A stretch of 64,000 nt of DNA from CAZUMW01 sp964621615 (GTDB taxonomy: Bacteria > Desulfobacterota > WTBG01 > CAIYCZ01 > CAIRTM01): assembly GCA_964621615.1 (NCBI GenBank), contig CAZUMW010000023.1, positions 1 to 64,000 of the forward strand, read 5' to 3'. Made by a program: the position numbers and the translations under genes. Under the pieces are notes generated by a model, which was not told where the DNA came from, ran no database searches, and saw nothing but the letters and a program-made list of their open reading frames with translations. How positions within the stretch are numbered: the first letter of the stretch is position 1; the number at the start of each line of letters is the position of its first letter. Positions 1 through 9,151 of this stretch are shown here, one piece after another.

Positions 1-107
1 GCATCGGGCCGCCCATGGAGTGAGGTTTTATCTGGCGGCGGCTGCGCAGAGCCCCGCCCGAACCGGCTTTTGTTGAATGCTTTCATTTATTTTGCACACG
101 TTTGATA
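1..107. repeat. Inverted-repeat arm, partner of 8822-9118 element
   Basis: This stretch matches the reverse complement of about 8824-8931 almost base for base, including the GC-rich core with GCCCCGCCCGAACCGGCTTT and the AT-rich end TTTGCACACGTTTGATAATT. The two copies are inverted around the 8.7 kb that holds the flavoprotein, epimerase and first two kinases. The window begins inside the repeat, so its full extent is not visible. No protein is encoded. Confidence 0.8.
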
Positions 108-274
108 ATTCATATTCACTTGATCGGAAACGGTTTCGCGCCTGATACGCACGGCAGTGCTGAGGCACACGGAATGTATCTCAATAATCAATAATAATCA
201 CCGGGATATCCCGCAGCGTGCTTCGGGAAGTATTATTATTCAAACCGCGCCCAGCGTATCAGCATGGGTAATGC

Positions 275-1699
275 ATGAATCTTATCGATAAATCAATTGA
301 GATTATTCAGGGCGGCATGGGCGTGGGGGTGTCAAACTGGCGCCTTGCCAGGGCCGTTTCCAGACTGGGGCAGCTGGGCGTGGTTTCCGGAACAGCCCTT
401 GATGCCGTTATCGCCCGCAGGCTGCAGCTGGGGGATCGTGACGGCAGCATTCGGCGAGCGCTTTCACACTTTCCCTGGCCGGATATGGCACAGCGGGTTC
501 TTGATAAATATTTTATTCCCGGGGGCAAGCCGGACAGAAAGCCGTTTGCTGCAGTAGCCAAGCACACGCTTAAATTGAAGCGCGAGAGCGTAGAGCTTCT
601 TATTGTATCAAATTTTGTAGAGGTGTTCCTCGCGCGCTCAGGGCATGATGGGCCGGTCGGCATCAACTACCTGGAAAAAATTCAGCTTCCCACCCTGCCG
701 TCTCTTATGGGTGCCATGCTTGCGGGAGTTGCCTTTGTTATCATGGGAGGCGGCATACCGCTCACTATCCCGGGGATCATGAGCCGGCTCTCGAATTTCG
801 AGCCCGTTGAACTCAAATTGGACGTGGAGGGCAATACACACAAACAGGCCTATGTGCAGCAGTTTACCCCCCGTGATTATCTGTCGGGAGCGCCTGAGAA
901 CATACCTCGCCCGCATTTCCTTGCAATCGTTTCCTCAGATATCCTTGCCAAAACCTTTACCCGCCGTGCAACAGGGTCTGTTGATGGGTTTATAATAGAA
1001 AATCACACTGCCGGCGGACACAACGCACCGCCTCGCAGGGCTGACTCTCCGGCCGGTCAGACAGGGCCGCAATTCGGCCCCCGCGATATTCCCGATGTGG
1101 AAAAAATTCGTCAGCTGGGGGTCCCCTTCTGGCTCGCAGGCGGTTTTGGGTCACCCGCGAAGCTTAAAGCAGCACAGCAGGCCGGTGCGCGAGGTATTCA
1201 GGTAGGTACTGCATTTGCCTACTGCAATGAATCGGGCATGCTTCCTGAAATTCGCAGTGCGGTATTGGACAGCTATAAAAAGGGTACGCTGAATGTGCTG
1301 ACCGATTTCAGGGCATCTCCCACCGGATACCCGTTCAAGCTTATTTCCATGAAAAGCCCAATCCAGAGTATGGATACGGATCTCGATCGCACGCGTATTT
1401 GCGATTTGGGCTATCTGCGCCAGCTGTACTGTCAGGCTGACGGACGTGTGGGATACCGCTGCCCCTGTGAGCCGCAGCGTTATTTTCTGGCAAAAGGGGG
1501 AGGGGAGGATAAGATGCCTGAACGACAGTGTTTGTGCAACGGACTTTTTGCCACGATCGGCCTGGGGCAGATCCGCGACACCGGTGCAGAGCTCCCGCTT
1601 ATCACCTCAGGCCTGGATTTTTCCTTTGTTCCCCATCTGGTTACGAACGGTTCGTCCTGCTACAGCGCAGAAGACGTGATAGCCTACCTGAAAAGCTGA
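275..1699 (+). CDS. Nitronate monooxygenase-family flavoprotein (PfaD/2-nitropropane dioxygenase-like)
   Basis: The 474-residue protein opens with the family's IIQGGMGVGVSNWRLA motif and has a TIM-barrel FMN-binding pattern: an ENHTAGGHNAPPR loop near residue 245 with the histidine expected for this fold, then GGFGSPAKL and GARGIQVGTAFAY, typical phosphate-binding glycines. The C-terminus carries a cysteine-rich segment (YRCPCEP and RQCLCNGL). Family members oxidise nitronates, or act as enoyl reductases where they work with polyunsaturated fatty acid synthases. Length and the cysteine-rich tail fit the longer PfaD-like subgroup. No synthase gene is adjacent, so the substrate is open. The ATG at 275 overlaps another ATG four bases upstream in a different frame. 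The gene is convergent with the epimerase-like gene that follows. Confidence 0.8.
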   Translation: MNLIDKSIEIIQGGMGVGVSNWRLARAVSRLGQLGVVSGTALDAVIARRLQLGDRDGSIRRALSHFPWPDMAQRVLDKYFIPGGKPDRKPFAAVAKHTLKLKRESVELLIVSNFVEVFLARSGHDGPVGINYLEKIQLPTLPSLMGAMLAGVAFVIMGGGIPLTIPGIMSRLSNFEPVELKLDVEGNTHKQAYVQQFTPRDYLSGAPENIPRPHFLAIVSSDILAKTFTRRATGSVDGFIIENHTAGGHNAPPRRADSPAGQTGPQFGPRDIPDVEKIRQLGVPFWLAGGFGSPAKLKAAQQAGARGIQVGTAFAYCNESGMLPEIRSAVLDSYKKGTLNVLTDFRASPTGYPFKLISMKSPIQSMDTDLDRTRICDLGYLRQLYCQADGRVGYRCPCEPQRYFLAKGGGEDKMPERQCLCNGLFATIGLGQIRDTGAELPLITSGLDFSFVPHLVTNGSSCYSAEDVIAYLKS

Positions 1700-1748
1700 T
1701 ACAATCATCACAATCAATATGTTCAGCCTGGTGCGCATGAACTCTGTT

Positions 1749-3212
1749 TTATTGTTCAGATGTTAGGAGACCGTTGAACATGGCTCTGAAAATCAGCACA
1801 TGTGCCGGCCAGAAAGCATACCAGTAGATTGTTCCGATTAGCCCCACAGGGTCAAACAGTACTGTCTGCCGTATCATGCTCTCCTGTGCCGGGCCGTTTT
1901 GCGTATGCCGGATATTTTTTTGAGTGCGGCTTTGGACTTCAAACTGCAGCCACAAGCGGCCGGGAAGCTTAAGCTCGGCGTGCAGTCGGAGAAGGCGGCC
2001 GGGCACAAGCTCTTCTACGCGCCAGAAATCTACGGTATCGCCGGGCAGCACGCAATGAGGATCGCGCCGCCCGCGGCGGCTTCCGACCCCGCCTATGAGC
2101 TGATCAAACAGCCCGCGCAGATTCCAGATCCAGTTATATCTGTACCAACCGTATCTTCCGCCGATACACTGTATGTGTTCAAAAAGCTCGGAGGCCGGCC
2201 TGTCTGTAATGGCAGCAAAGGAACACACAAGGCGTGATCCGAAGCGTACGCCGCCCCAGTGGCGATCGGGGCTGTGCCCCTGAAGAGAGTCAGACCAGCG
2301 GGTCAGGGCAAATTCACGGTCCTCGTTTTCCAGAGCGCGCCGGATTGCCTCGCGTATTCCGCGCGGCCTGATGTCAAATTCCCGGAGGGCTCTGTTATCG
2401 GTAACCGTTGTTGCATTACGGACCCCTTCCATCAATCGCCGGCCAACGCGGAAATAAAGCGGGGTAACAAGTGTGAGCCACAGGCTGGAAAGGCGCGGAG
2501 TGAGAAGCGGCACAGGCACTATAATGCGTTTCAGCCCTCTTATGCGGGCAAATTCCCGCATAATATCTTCATAGGATACTGTGTCCGCCCCGCCTATTTC
2601 AAAAATCATACTTCCGGTAACGTTTTTCTCCAACGCCGCTGTTAAATAGGATATGACATCTTCGATCGCGATCGGCTGAGCAAGAGACCGGACCCATCGG
2701 GGGGTTGTCATAATGGGAAGTTTCTGCACCAGCGATCGCACCATCTCGAAAGACAGGCTTCCGGACCCGATTATTATCGACGCACGGAACTCAATTGTCG
2801 GCACCCCGGATTTTCGTAAAATAGCGCCGACCTCCTGCCTGCTTGCCAGATGGGCTGACAAATCTGCCCCTTTGCCAAGCCCCCCGAGATAAATTATTTT
2901 TTTTACCCGTGCGCTTTGTGCTGCGGCTGCGAATGTGTGCGCAGCCCTGCGGTCGTTTTCCTCAAATGAGCCCCCGGCGGCAAGGGAGTGGACTAAATAG
3001 TATGCTGTGTGAATGCCATGAAGTGCTCGCGCAACTGAGCCGTTATCAAAGATGTCCCCCTGAACAACCTCGGTTGTAGGTGCAACGCGGTTTTTCAGAA
3101 ATTCCGGGCGACGTGCCATGCAGCGTACCCTGCAGCCGCGGCGCTCCAGCTCTTTGAGCAGTCTCCCGCCGACATATCCGGTTGCGCCGGTCAGTAAAAT
3201 CATATTACTCAT
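1749..3212 (-). CDS. NAD(P)-binding epimerase-like protein with C-terminal DUF2867-type domain
   Basis: The start at 3212 was chosen because GGGGAGG lies directly upstream; the open frame continues about 60 codons further 5' without a ribosome site. The 487-residue product begins MSNMILLTGATGYVGGRLL, the Rossmann dinucleotide signature of atypical short-chain dehydrogenases. It continues with a YLVHSL segment and a region typical of SDR sugar-epimerase or NmrA-like proteins up to about residue 300. The last about 170 residues, rich in Trp, Arg and Gly (GGRYGWYRYNWIWNLRG; PGDTVDFWRVEEL), match the DUF2867 extension found on such proteins. A short hydrophobic stretch near the C-terminus may contact the membrane. 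Substrate unknown. Confidence 0.75.
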   Translation of the reverse strand: MSNMILLTGATGYVGGRLLKELERRGCRVRCMARRPEFLKNRVAPTTEVVQGDIFDNGSVARALHGIHTAYYLVHSLAAGGSFEENDRRAAHTFAAAAQSARVKKIIYLGGLGKGADLSAHLASRQEVGAILRKSGVPTIEFRASIIIGSGSLSFEMVRSLVQKLPIMTTPRWVRSLAQPIAIEDVISYLTAALEKNVTGSMIFEIGGADTVSYEDIMREFARIRGLKRIIVPVPLLTPRLSSLWLTLVTPLYFRVGRRLMEGVRNATTVTDNRALREFDIRPRGIREAIRRALENEDREFALTRWSDSLQGHSPDRHWGGVRFGSRLVCSFAAITDRPASELFEHIQCIGGRYGWYRYNWIWNLRGLFDQLIGGVGSRRGRRDPHCVLPGDTVDFWRVEELVPGRLLRLHAELKLPGRLWLQFEVQSRTQKNIRHTQNGPAQESMIRQTVLFDPVGLIGTIYWYAFWPAHVLIFRAMFNGLLTSEQ

Positions 3213-3450
3213 GATTGCCTCCCCTAGACTATTTCTTAAGCACGGTTGCATATTTGTCAACGAGTACCGGTGATGAAAAAGCATGCGGCAGGATTTGAGA
3301 ATTATGCCGGCATAACAGCATGTAGAGGCAGCCCGTACAGGCAATGACAACACTGCTGATGACTGGGTATTGCGAAGATTATATTGCAAATACCTCCTTT
3401 TTATATTACTCGTTTAGTAGAAGATTGTTTAATCCTGCAGAGAAAAGGCC

Positions 3451-5796
3451 ATGGCTGAAAAACCGACATATGAGCAATTGCAAAAGCGGGTTCTGGAGCT
3501 CGAGCAAGCCGAGCGCGAGCGCGAAAGTGCACTTGAAGCCCTTCGGGAAAGCGAAAACCTCCAGGGCGTGCTGCTTGAAAATCTTCCTGCGGGCGTTATT
3601 ATTCTGGATTCGGCAACACGGGTTATCGAGAGCGTAAATCCGGCCGCAGCATTTCTGTTCGGTGCCCCTCAGCAGGAAATTGTGGGGCATCGGTGTTATG
3701 AGTATTACTGTCCGGTGCCCGAGGGAGCCTGCCCTGTCTGCGATTTAAAACAAAAAGAATTTAACGCAGAAGGCGAGGTAGTGTGCCGCGACGGCAGCAG
3801 GCGCACGGTTATAAAATATATCAAACAGCTACATCTGCACGGAAAAGATAAAATTCTTGAGTGCTTTGTCGATATCACACAACGCAAGAGGGCTGAAGAG
3901 TCGCGTGTTAAAAGTGAAGCCGCACTTAAAAAGGCGCAGGGTATCGGCAGAATGGGCAACTGGGAGTGGAACGTTGCAACCGATGAGCTGTACTGGTCCG
4001 ATGAAATTTTCCGTATCCTGAAGCTGGAAGTCGATTCGACACATTCTGAGCTTCTCGATTCCCTTATTCACCCTGAGGACCGCGAGTATGTATACAGTTC
4101 GGCATATGATGCGCTCTATAACAATCTTCCGTTCAGTATCGATTTTCGATTAAAGCTGCGCGATGATTCCATTTCCTGGATTCATGACGAAGCGGAGGTG
4201 GTTTATGATGCAGAAGGGATTCCCGTGCGCATGGTCGGTATCATCCAGGATATAACCGATCGAAAGCTGGCCGAGGATGCGCTGCATGAAAGCCAGAAGC
4301 GCTACCGGCTGCTTTTTGAGGGCAGCCGCGACGGTATTGTCAGCGTAGATAGTAACGGGCGCTTTATTGAGGCCAACCGGTCCTACTGCGATATGCTCGG
4401 CTACAGCCTCGAAGAGCTCAAGAGAATGGATGATTTTTACCGCATCACTCCTGAGCGATGGCGGGAGTGGGAGCAGGAAGAGATATGGAACCGGCGCCTG
4501 CTGCAGCAGGGGTTTACCGGCGTGTATGAAAAGGAGTATATTCGAAAGGACGGTAGGGTTTTCCCGGTCGAGCTGCAATCGTTTGCTGTTTTCAGGCAAA
4601 GCGGCGAAATCGATTATCTGTGGGGTATTGCGCGCGATATTACCGAGCGAAGGCAGCTTGAAAACAATCTGCGCCAGTCGCAGAAGATGGAATCTGTCGG
4701 GACCCTTGCCGGCGGTATCGCTCATGAGTTTAACAATATTCTTGCCGGGATCATCGGGTATGCCGAGATGAGCCAGGCTGAAGGCCTCGCGGCACCTGAC
4801 AGCATCGAGGCCATTCTCACGCTCAGCTACCGGGCCCGCGATATCGTCAAGCGGATACTGGCATTCAGCCGCGAGGACCAGCCGGAGCGCACAGCGCTTG
4901 ATTTGCATCATATCATTGAAGAAGCGCAAAAGGTGCTGCGCGCGACTATACCGGCAACAATTGAGCTGCGTCTGAATCTTGACTGCAAAGATGCAATTGT
5001 TATGGGGGATTCTACGCAGCTGTATCAGGTTATCATGAATCTGTGCATGAATGCGGTGCACGCCATGGATGAGGCTGGCGGAGTGCTGGACATAGGGCTG
5101 TCCCCGGCTTCGCTCGATGCAGCGGGCGTCAGGCAGTTTCCTGACCTGGAGCCCGGTGAATACGTGAAGCTGACCGTAAGTGATACCGGGAGGGGCATCA
5201 ACCCCAAGATAATGAACAGAATATTTGATCCGTTTTTCACCACCAAAGGCGTCGGGGAAGGAACCGGAATGGGTTTGTCCGTGGTGCACGGCATTTTAAA
5301 GGAGCATGGCGGCGCAATATCTGTTGCAAGCGAACACGGCCGGGGAACATCGTTCACTGTGCTGCTGCCGAAGCATGACGATGGCGCTGCAGAAAAAGAA
5401 GCCCCCAAATCTATGCCCTGCGGGATTGAGCGCATTTTGCTGGTCGATGATGAAGCATTTGTAGCCCACATGACGCAGCAAATGCTCACGCGCCTCGGAT
5501 ACCGTGTGACGGCGATGACCGAAAGCAGAGCGATGCTTGAGGCCTTTGAAAAGGACCCGATGGCATATGATCTTATTATAACCGATTTGACTATGCCGCA
5601 CATGCCAGGTGACCGGCTTGCAGAACGCATCAGCGCCATCCGCTCTGATATTCCTGTTGTTCTGACTACCGGGTACGGCGATGCCGTCGATGAAACAAGT
5701 ATAAAACAAAGCGGTATAACGGTGCTGCTCTCAAAGCCCTTTGAGATGAGGGAGCTTGCACGCACGGTCCGCTCCGTCCTGGATAAAAGGCCGTAA
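3451..5796 (+). CDS. Hybrid sensor histidine kinase, three PAS domains plus receiver
   Basis: This 781-residue protein has no membrane segment, so it is probably a cytosolic sensor. An N-terminal coiled coil (residues 5-35) leads into three PAS domains at about 35-145, 155-272 and 285-402, each ended by a DIT(D/E/Q)R(K/R) linker. A dimerisation domain of the HEFNN class carries the phospho-accepting His425. The ATPase domain shows the N box, DTGRGI, FDPFFTTK and GTGMGLSVV. A receiver at about 660-781 has the acceptor Asp712 in ITDLTMP and a conserved SKPF lysine. The first PAS has four cysteines (CYEYYCPVPEGACPVC), suggesting metal or redox sensing; that is inference. It is the first of five co-oriented signalling genes. 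Confidence 0.9.
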   Translation: MAEKPTYEQLQKRVLELEQAERERESALEALRESENLQGVLLENLPAGVIILDSATRVIESVNPAAAFLFGAPQQEIVGHRCYEYYCPVPEGACPVCDLKQKEFNAEGEVVCRDGSRRTVIKYIKQLHLHGKDKILECFVDITQRKRAEESRVKSEAALKKAQGIGRMGNWEWNVATDELYWSDEIFRILKLEVDSTHSELLDSLIHPEDREYVYSSAYDALYNNLPFSIDFRLKLRDDSISWIHDEAEVVYDAEGIPVRMVGIIQDITDRKLAEDALHESQKRYRLLFEGSRDGIVSVDSNGRFIEANRSYCDMLGYSLEELKRMDDFYRITPERWREWEQEEIWNRRLLQQGFTGVYEKEYIRKDGRVFPVELQSFAVFRQSGEIDYLWGIARDITERRQLENNLRQSQKMESVGTLAGGIAHEFNNILAGIIGYAEMSQAEGLAAPDSIEAILTLSYRARDIVKRILAFSREDQPERTALDLHHIIEEAQKVLRATIPATIELRLNLDCKDAIVMGDSTQLYQVIMNLCMNAVHAMDEAGGVLDIGLSPASLDAAGVRQFPDLEPGEYVKLTVSDTGRGINPKIMNRIFDPFFTTKGVGEGTGMGLSVVHGILKEHGGAISVASEHGRGTSFTVLLPKHDDGAAEKEAPKSMPCGIERILLVDDEAFVAHMTQQMLTRLGYRVTAMTESRAMLEAFEKDPMAYDLIITDLTMPHMPGDRLAERISAIRSDIPVVLTTGYGDAVDETSIKQSGITVLLSKPFEMRELARTVRSVLDKRP

Positions 5797-5897
5797 GAGG
5801 GCGTAAACAGAAAACCGAGGGCGTGCGCCGTTCTTATTCATGGACAATGACTGCTGTTTTTGGGATAATTTAAAGCAAAACCGTCCCCTTCATCCGA

Positions 5898-8375
5898 TTG
5901 CCGAACCTATCATCCTTAAGACGGCGTATGGTTCGTTCTATGTGCTCAATCCCCGCATCTCAGGAATTGATCAGGCATGTGCTGCAGCTCTCCCCTCTGG
6001 CGGTGATATGTATTTCGTCTGAGGGTATTATAACCTGGGCAAATGATGCAGCATCCACGATGCTTGGCTATGAGGTGCATGAGCTGCAGGGCAATCATAT
6101 GGCACGGATTGCGTTTAAAGACGAAACCGCCATTAAATCAGCAGCCCATAACCCGCTTCACTATTTTTATCAGTCAGAGCACACGCCGACCGAATATGTA
6201 TTTTTCAGCCGTCAGGGCGAGCCTGTTCAGGTTCGCTTCCGCTCGGTAGTAATCAGAGACTCGGAAGGGCGGCCTGCGGAGGTTGCTGCGCTTTTTGAGC
6301 CCATGCGTTCCGACGCCGAAAGCGGGGCGGCATCGGCAAGCATTGCGGAAAAAATGTGGCAGGCGCAGCAGAATTTCGAAAATGTGCTCACGCACTCGGC
6401 AGATGCAATCGTGATATGCGACATCAGCGGAAATATTGTGCAGGCAAATCATGCGTTCTGCAGCATGCTTGGTTTTTCGGCCGAAGAGGTTGCCGGCAGG
6501 CATATTACCGAGTTTGTCCCTCTCCAGGAAGGCAGATATGACACAACCTGGGGAGGTGTGCTGGACGTTGATGAAGCCTATGTAATACAGGCAGCTGTAA
6601 AGCCGACTGAGCTGTATGAAGCGGGGGTTGTCAGCAATTGGGAAACACACTTTGTCCGCAAATGCGGGACGGTAATACCGGTCGCCGTAACCATGTCGGT
6701 TCTGCAAGACAAAGATGGGGATCGACGGGGTTCGGTTGTCATAGCCCGTGACAGCACCGGCCGCATTCAGACGGAGCAGCAGCTCAAGGAGGCTGTTTTT
6801 CGGGCTGAGGAGGCCAGCCGATCAAAAAGCCAGTTTCTTGCCAACATGAGCCACGAAATCAGAACCCCCATGAACGGCGTTATCGGCTTTACCGATATTC
6901 TTCTTGAAACATCGCTGAGCGACGAGCAGCGCGACTATGCCATGACGATCAAGCGCAGCGGCGAGGCGTTGCTCACGCTTATCAACGATCTTCTTGATTT
7001 TTCCAAAATAGAGGCCGGAAAAATAGATTTCGCCGCTATGGATTTTGACATGGAGCTGCAGGCCTATGATGTGTGTGAGCTTATACGGCCGCGAATCGCA
7101 GACAGGCCTATTGAGATACTGTGCCGGATTGACGATCAACTTCCCGCCCGCGTTGTCGGAGACCCGAACCGCTTCAAGCAGGTACTGACAAACCTTCTGG
7201 GAAATGCGGCAAAATTCACTGCCAGGGGCGAAATAGAGCTGGCGCTTTCAGTTGACGAGGATGTGCGGGACACTGTTCTGGTTCATGCCCGGGTGCGCGA
7301 TACCGGTATAGGCATACCGGACAATAAGCTCAAAGAAATTTTTGAGCCGTTTCAGCAGGCTGACGGCTCGATTACCCGGCAGTACGGCGGCACCGGCCTT
7401 GGGCTTGCAATATGCAGAAAAATCGCTCTGCTCATGAGCGGTGACGTATGGGCGGAAAGCAGCCAGGGAGCTGGCAGTACATTCCATTTTACCGCACGGC
7501 TTGCCAAGGCTCTTGATGCTCCGAAGCGGTGCTTCCGGCAGGCGGAGATTACGGATAAGAAAATACTGCTGGTCGATGACAACAGAACGAACCTTGATGT
7601 TATGAGCACAATGCTTTCGGGAGCGGGAATGCGCCCTGTTGCCTGCGACACAGCAGAGAAAACATTTGATGCGATTCGCGCAGCTCAGCGGTCTGCAGAT
7701 CCGTTTGCGCTGGGTATCCTCGATATACAGATGCCGGAGACAAGCGGCTATGATATTGCCCGGCGGCTTCGTGACGAGGGCTGTGCTATGCCGCTTATAG
7801 CGTTTTCTTCGACCTTTGAGCGCAATGCCAGCCAGTGCCGGGAGGCCGGCTTTAATGGATACCTGCCAAAGCCTGTAAACCGCATCAAATTGTTCCGTAT
7901 GATAATGAGCCTCATCGGGGCCGGCATCGAACAGGCAGGCGATAATGAGCCTCTTGTCACGCAGCATTCGCTGCGCGAGGAGGCTAAGCAGTCAGTGTCG
8001 GTGCTTCTTGCGGAAGATAATCCAGTCAACCAGAAGCTTGCGCGTACTATGCTTGAAAAAGCAGGCTACCGGGTAACGGTCGCTGAGAATGGACTGGAGG
8101 CCGTCCGCATTGCCACAGAAGCACCTGAGCATGATCTTGTTTTCATGGATGTGCACATGCCGCAGATGGACGGGCTGCAGGCGGCGGCCCTGATCAGGCA
8201 GCGCGGCATGCAATCTCTCCCCATTGTGGCCATGACTGCCGATGCCATGAAGGGCGACCGTGAGAAGTGCCTTGAAGCCGGCATGAACGATTACATCAGC
8301 AAGCCAATCAAGCGCGATGCGGTTTTTGCCGTCATAAAGCGATGGGTTCTGGACCGGGAGGAACCCGGCACCTAG
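5898..8375 (+). CDS. Hybrid sensor histidine kinase with two PAS and two receiver domains
   Basis: The 825-residue frame opens at a TTG (5898); an ATG at 5928 is an equally plausible start and neither has a clear ribosome site. Two PAS domains (about 20-130 and 150-290) precede a BarA/ArcB-type dimerisation domain with MSHEIRTPMNG, where His319 is the phospho-acceptor. The ATPase domain shows DTGIGIP, FEPFQQADGS and GGTGLGLAI. Receiver 1 (acceptor Asp609 in LDIQMPETSG) and receiver 2 (Asp751 in MDVHMPQMDG) follow. No Hpt domain is present, so output needs a partner phosphotransferase or the diffusible regulators downstream. There are no membrane helices. Confidence 0.9.
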   Translation: MPNLSSLRRRMVRSMCSIPASQELIRHVLQLSPLAVICISSEGIITWANDAASTMLGYEVHELQGNHMARIAFKDETAIKSAAHNPLHYFYQSEHTPTEYVFFSRQGEPVQVRFRSVVIRDSEGRPAEVAALFEPMRSDAESGAASASIAEKMWQAQQNFENVLTHSADAIVICDISGNIVQANHAFCSMLGFSAEEVAGRHITEFVPLQEGRYDTTWGGVLDVDEAYVIQAAVKPTELYEAGVVSNWETHFVRKCGTVIPVAVTMSVLQDKDGDRRGSVVIARDSTGRIQTEQQLKEAVFRAEEASRSKSQFLANMSHEIRTPMNGVIGFTDILLETSLSDEQRDYAMTIKRSGEALLTLINDLLDFSKIEAGKIDFAAMDFDMELQAYDVCELIRPRIADRPIEILCRIDDQLPARVVGDPNRFKQVLTNLLGNAAKFTARGEIELALSVDEDVRDTVLVHARVRDTGIGIPDNKLKEIFEPFQQADGSITRQYGGTGLGLAICRKIALLMSGDVWAESSQGAGSTFHFTARLAKALDAPKRCFRQAEITDKKILLVDDNRTNLDVMSTMLSGAGMRPVACDTAEKTFDAIRAAQRSADPFALGILDIQMPETSGYDIARRLRDEGCAMPLIAFSSTFERNASQCREAGFNGYLPKPVNRIKLFRMIMSLIGAGIEQAGDNEPLVTQHSLREEAKQSVSVLLAEDNPVNQKLARTMLEKAGYRVTVAENGLEAVRIATEAPEHDLVFMDVHMPQMDGLQAAALIRQRGMQSLPIVAMTADAMKGDREKCLEAGMNDYISKPIKRDAVFAVIKRWVLDREEPGT

Positions 8376-8404
8376 TATGAGATATGCGGCGGGATATTAT
8401 TTTT

Positions 8405-8600
8405 TGCAGGCTTGCCGCAGCATCCAGCGGAGGCGGTGTCGTAATTCACAGATATCCCGGCAGCCGCAGGCTTTTGCCTGCGTTTGTGAGCTTAGGTTAT
8501 TTGAAGAATTTACGCAGGATAAAGCCTGCGGCTACCGTGCGGCTGCAAAACCTCATCACTATACAGCCCCTTGTCCGGGGTATCTGGCACGTGTTCGGCG
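8405..8600. repeat. Dispersed non-coding repeat with internal hairpins
   Basis: The stretch contains AGCCGCAGGCTTTTGCCTGCG and, further on, GCAGGATAAAGCCTGCGGCT as an inverted partner, followed by TGCGGCTGCAAAACC and CAGCCCCTTGTCCGG. The same words (CCGCAGGCTTTATCCTGCG; GTCTGCAAAACC; CAGCCTCTTGTCCGG) occur in the repeat at 58754-58909. It looks like a degraded member of that family. It lies in the 776-bp gap between the second and third kinases, which I read as non-coding. Confidence 0.55.
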
Positions 8601-8624
8601 TTTTTCTTACCCCACAATTACTGT

Positions 8625-8649
8625 ATTGCCCGGATTGACACCGGGCAAT
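8625..8649. repeat. Short REP-like palindrome ATTGCCCGG/CCGGGCAAT
   Basis: A perfect 9-bp inverted repeat with a 7-base loop. The same arm sequence recurs at 12519, 43125/43262 and, in diverged form, at both ends of the 58754 element, so it is part of a dispersed family rather than a terminator for the upstream kinase. Confidence 0.6.
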
Positions 8650-8821
8650 GAGTGAGCTTTTTTCAATTCATCAGAGGCCAGCCAGGGAAAATCCCGCTTT
8701 TTTTAAAAAACAGGACTGTGCGTCCCGGTATTTGTTTTTCCGCCAGCATCTTGTTTATTAATTGAAAATGTATCCTATACTGTAATTGTAAATATAAAGG
8801 TGACTGTATGTGAGTTTTTAT

Positions 8822-9118
8822 AATTGCCCAAACGTGTCCAAAACAAATGAAAGCATTGAACAAAAGCCGGTTCGGGCGGGGCTCTGCGCAGCCGCCGCCA
8901 CATAAAACCTCACTTCATGGACGGCCCGATGCTGCTGCGTGTAACTACGCAGCAGGCATTGTGCAGGGGTTGTCCCGGGCAGCACCGTCCGCAGGGCCGT
9001 GTGTGTACTGAAATATAACGGCACATGCCGCTGCATAACCTTCTGAAATTGTTGCGGGGGCTTTGCAGAGACCCGCCCGAAGCGGCTTCGTAAGTTATTT
9101 TGGACACTACTGATAATT
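8822..9118. repeat. 297-bp palindromic element (MITE-like) with GTGTCCAAAA arms
   Basis: The left arm begins AATTGCCCAAACGTGTCC and the right arm, read on the opposite strand, begins AATTATCAGTAGTGTCC. Both run into related GC-rich blocks (GGTTCGGGCGGGGCTCTGC on the left; the right equivalent is CTTCGGGCGGGTCTCTGC). A strong hairpin, GCTGCTGCGT with ACGCAGCAG, lies near 8931-8957. There is no open frame of note. Terminal inverted repeats without a transposase suggest a miniature or relic mobile element; the arm at 1-107 is a third copy. Confidence 0.6.
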
Positions 9119-9151
9119 GCCAAAATATATGCAGGTATATTGTTGAAAATA

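Noticed and set aside
4150..5289. 379-codon minus-strand open frame opposite the first kinase
   Set aside because: The + strand encodes complete PAS, kinase and receiver domains; the antisense text resembles no protein.
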